Assembly: GCF_900604945.1 (NCBI RefSeq)
Contig: NZ_UWPB01000002.1
Location: 1 to 64,000 of the forward strand
Source: Ruminococcus sp. Marseille-P6503
GTDB lineage: Bacteria; Bacillota; Clostridia; Oscillospirales; Ruminococcaceae
Length of the DNA stretch: 64,000 bases
Reading direction: 5' to 3'
The notes under the pieces were generated by a model. The model did no database searches. It saw nothing but the letters and a program-made list of their open reading frames with translations, and was not told the DNA's origin. Numbering within the stretch: the first letter of the stretch is position 1; each line of letters begins with the position of its first letter. A program made the position numbers and the translations under genes. Below are positions 63,029-64,000 of the stretch, one piece after another.

Positions 63029-63238
63029 TTAACCGTATATACTGAGCAATTCCACCGCTCTTTTATAGAGCGGATCAAATTCGCAGCCGCAGCTTCCGCA
63101 CTCTTTATCTGCGATTCTGACAGCTTTAATAAGCTCGCCGCTTGTTATTTTTCCGTCAAGCCAATCCTGCGACGGCTCTGAGATCAGCTCCCAGCCGGAA
63201 TTTATAAATTTTTCTACTATATCCTCAAGCTCAGTCAT
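63029..63238 (-). CDS. Small protein with a CxxCxC motif in the pilus operon
   Basis: The 69-aa acidic protein has ADKECGSCGCEFDPLYKRA, with three Cys within six residues, and no signal peptide or membrane helix. AAGAGGT 8 nt upstream of the ATG supports translation. It sits between pilB (27 bp upstream) and pilT (80 bp downstream) on the same strand. I do not recognise the family. A cytoplasmic role with the two ATPases is possible. Confidence 0.72.
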   Translation of the reverse strand: MTELEDIVEKFINSGWELISEPSQDWLDGKITSGELIKAVRIADKECGSCGCEFDPLYKRAVELLSIYG

Positions 63239-63265
63239 TGCAGTACCTCTTTTTTCGTATCAGTA

Positions 63266-64000
63266 TCAGATAGCGTAGGTTACGCGGACAAGCTCGTCCA
63301 TAGAGGTCTTTCCCTCCTGAACCAGCTTTGAAACATTATCGCGAAGCAGCATACAGCCCTGTTTTCTTGCAAGCTCCTGAATAGCCTCAGATTTACCCTC
63401 CGCGGCGATAAGCTCCTTCATTTCGGGAGTCGCCAGCAGAATCTCGTGAATAGCGGTTCTTCCCTTATATCCTGTGTTCATGCATTTAGAACAGCCTACA
63501 GCTTCATAGATATTTACCGAATGGTCAATCTCCATCAAAGCGTTTTCACTTTCTGTAGACATTCTCTGTCTTTTGCATTCCGGACAGAGAACCTTAACAA
63601 GTCTTTGGGCAACTACGCCGATTAGCGAAGTCGCTACCATGTAAGCGTCGATACCCATATCAACAAGTCGCGTTACCGTCGAAGCGGCGTCGTTGGTATG
63701 CAGAGTTGAAAGCACCAGGTGACCTGTGATAGCGGCTCTGATACCAATCTCCGCGGTTTCGGTATCACGCATTTCTCCGATCATTATAATATCAGGGTCC
63801 TGACGGAGAATTGAACGAAGCGCCGCGCCGAAGGTCATTCCCGCCTTTTCATTTATCTGGCACTGGTTAATGTTAGCTATTTTCTTTTCGACAGGATCCT
63901 CAACGGTTATAACGTTAAGATTTGGCTTGGCGATTTCTCCCAGAGCCGCGTAAAGGGTCGTAGATTTACCTGAACCTGTAGGTCCGGTTACCAGCACAAC
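63266..64000 (-). CDS. pilB: Type IV pilus assembly ATPase PilB (5' part outside window)
   Basis: This is the C-terminal 244 or so residues of a GspE/PilB-type ATPase that powers pilus extension; the N-terminal part lies beyond base 64000. Seen are Walker [16 protein letters not shown], the Asp box [11 protein letters not shown], Walker [13 protein letters not shown], the His box [16 protein letters not shown] and the zinc tetracysteine CPECKRQ ... [13 protein letters not shown] that separates PilB from PilT. With pilT downstream, this is a type IV pilus operon. Confidence 0.93.
   Translation of the reverse strand, partial: VVLVTGPTGSGKSTTLYAALGEIAKPNLNVITVEDPVEKKIANINQCQINEKAGMTFGAALRSILRQDPDIIMIGEMRDTETAEIGIRAAITGHLVLSTLHTNDAASTVTRLVDMGIDAYMVATSLIGVVAQRLVKVLCPECKRQRMSTESENALMEIDHSVNIYEAVGCSKCMNTGYKGRTAIHEILLATPEMKELIAAEGKSEAIQELARKQGCMLLRDNVSKLVQEGKTSMDELVRVTYAI

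Overview
The window looks like a chromosomal segment of a gut or rumen Firmicute of class Clostridia, most likely Ruminococcus or a close Oscillospiraceae relative. The reasons are the tilS-hpt-ftsH block, a FabK-type fatty-acid synthase operon, strong Shine-Dalgarno sites with frequent TTG/GTG starts, lipoproteins with Ser/Ala/Glu-rich linkers, plant-glycan and glycogen enzymes (GH51, GH42, GH77, type I pullulanase, glycogen phosphorylase), and pilT/pilB in a Gram-positive background. I assign the genus from gene content, not from a marker comparison. I saw no rRNA, tRNA, CRISPR array, prophage or intact insertion sequence.

Layout. 1-2000: a small Cys-rich ORF with an internal duplication, a nitroreductase remnant, and an NAD-dependent epimerase. 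2.0-11.8 kb (minus): a housekeeping block transcribed rnj, gdpP, rplI, dnaB, tilS, hpt, ftsH; rnj has a promoter with a long leader. 12.1-14.4 kb: a sugar nucleotidyltransferase fused to a phosphohexomutase domain that has lost its catalytic motifs. 14.6-17.0 kb (plus): a PcrA-type helicase. 17.1-23.5 kb (minus): a DUF3806-like protein, pullulanase, psd, pssA, a flippase-like membrane protein and a MraY-family transferase, i.e. phosphatidylethanolamine synthesis plus envelope functions. 24.0-26.3 kb (plus): a lipoprotein and an unusual repeat protein whose first 56 codons look like a separate leader cassette. 26.3-32.6 kb (minus): a cytidylate-kinase-like protein, an amidohydrolase, and the malQ-glgP operon. 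33.1-37.0 kb: an XRE regulator divergent from an ABC exporter and a TraB/GumN-type lipoprotein, the exporter preceded by three stacked sigma-A promoters. 37.1-39.2 kb (minus): an ECF sigma factor and its likely anti-sigma factor. 39.4-49.3 kb (minus): fabH, fabK, a GDSL lipoprotein, fabG, fabF, accB, an ADP-ribosyltransferase-like protein, fabZ, accC, accD, accA and acpP, with fabD divergent. 50.8-56.0 kb (plus): a hypothetical protein, dCMP deaminase, a riboswitch-like leader, GH51, a DUF6171-like protein and GH42. 56.0-60.7 kb (minus): radC, tex, prfC. 60.9-61.8 kb: a lipoprotein and XRE regulator pair sharing one divergent promoter region. 61.9-64.0 kb (minus): pilT, a small Cys-motif protein, and the C-terminal part of pilB running off the window.

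Functional links. The FAS-II operon supplies acyl chains, PssA/Psd make phosphatidylethanolamine, and MalQ/GlgP/PulA process maltodextrin or glycogen. GH51/GH42 release arabinose and galactose from plant polysaccharides. The least explained elements are: (1) the 25.0-26.3 kb gene, with its IscB-PLMP-like N-terminal cassette, second internal start and degenerate duplicated start site; (2) the ADP-ribosyltransferase-like gene inside the FAS-II operon; (3) the 52.0 kb leader, where two helices share one strand; (4) the GTTGAAAACT array upstream of malQ; (5) the promoter/operator architecture at 33.5-33.8 kb.
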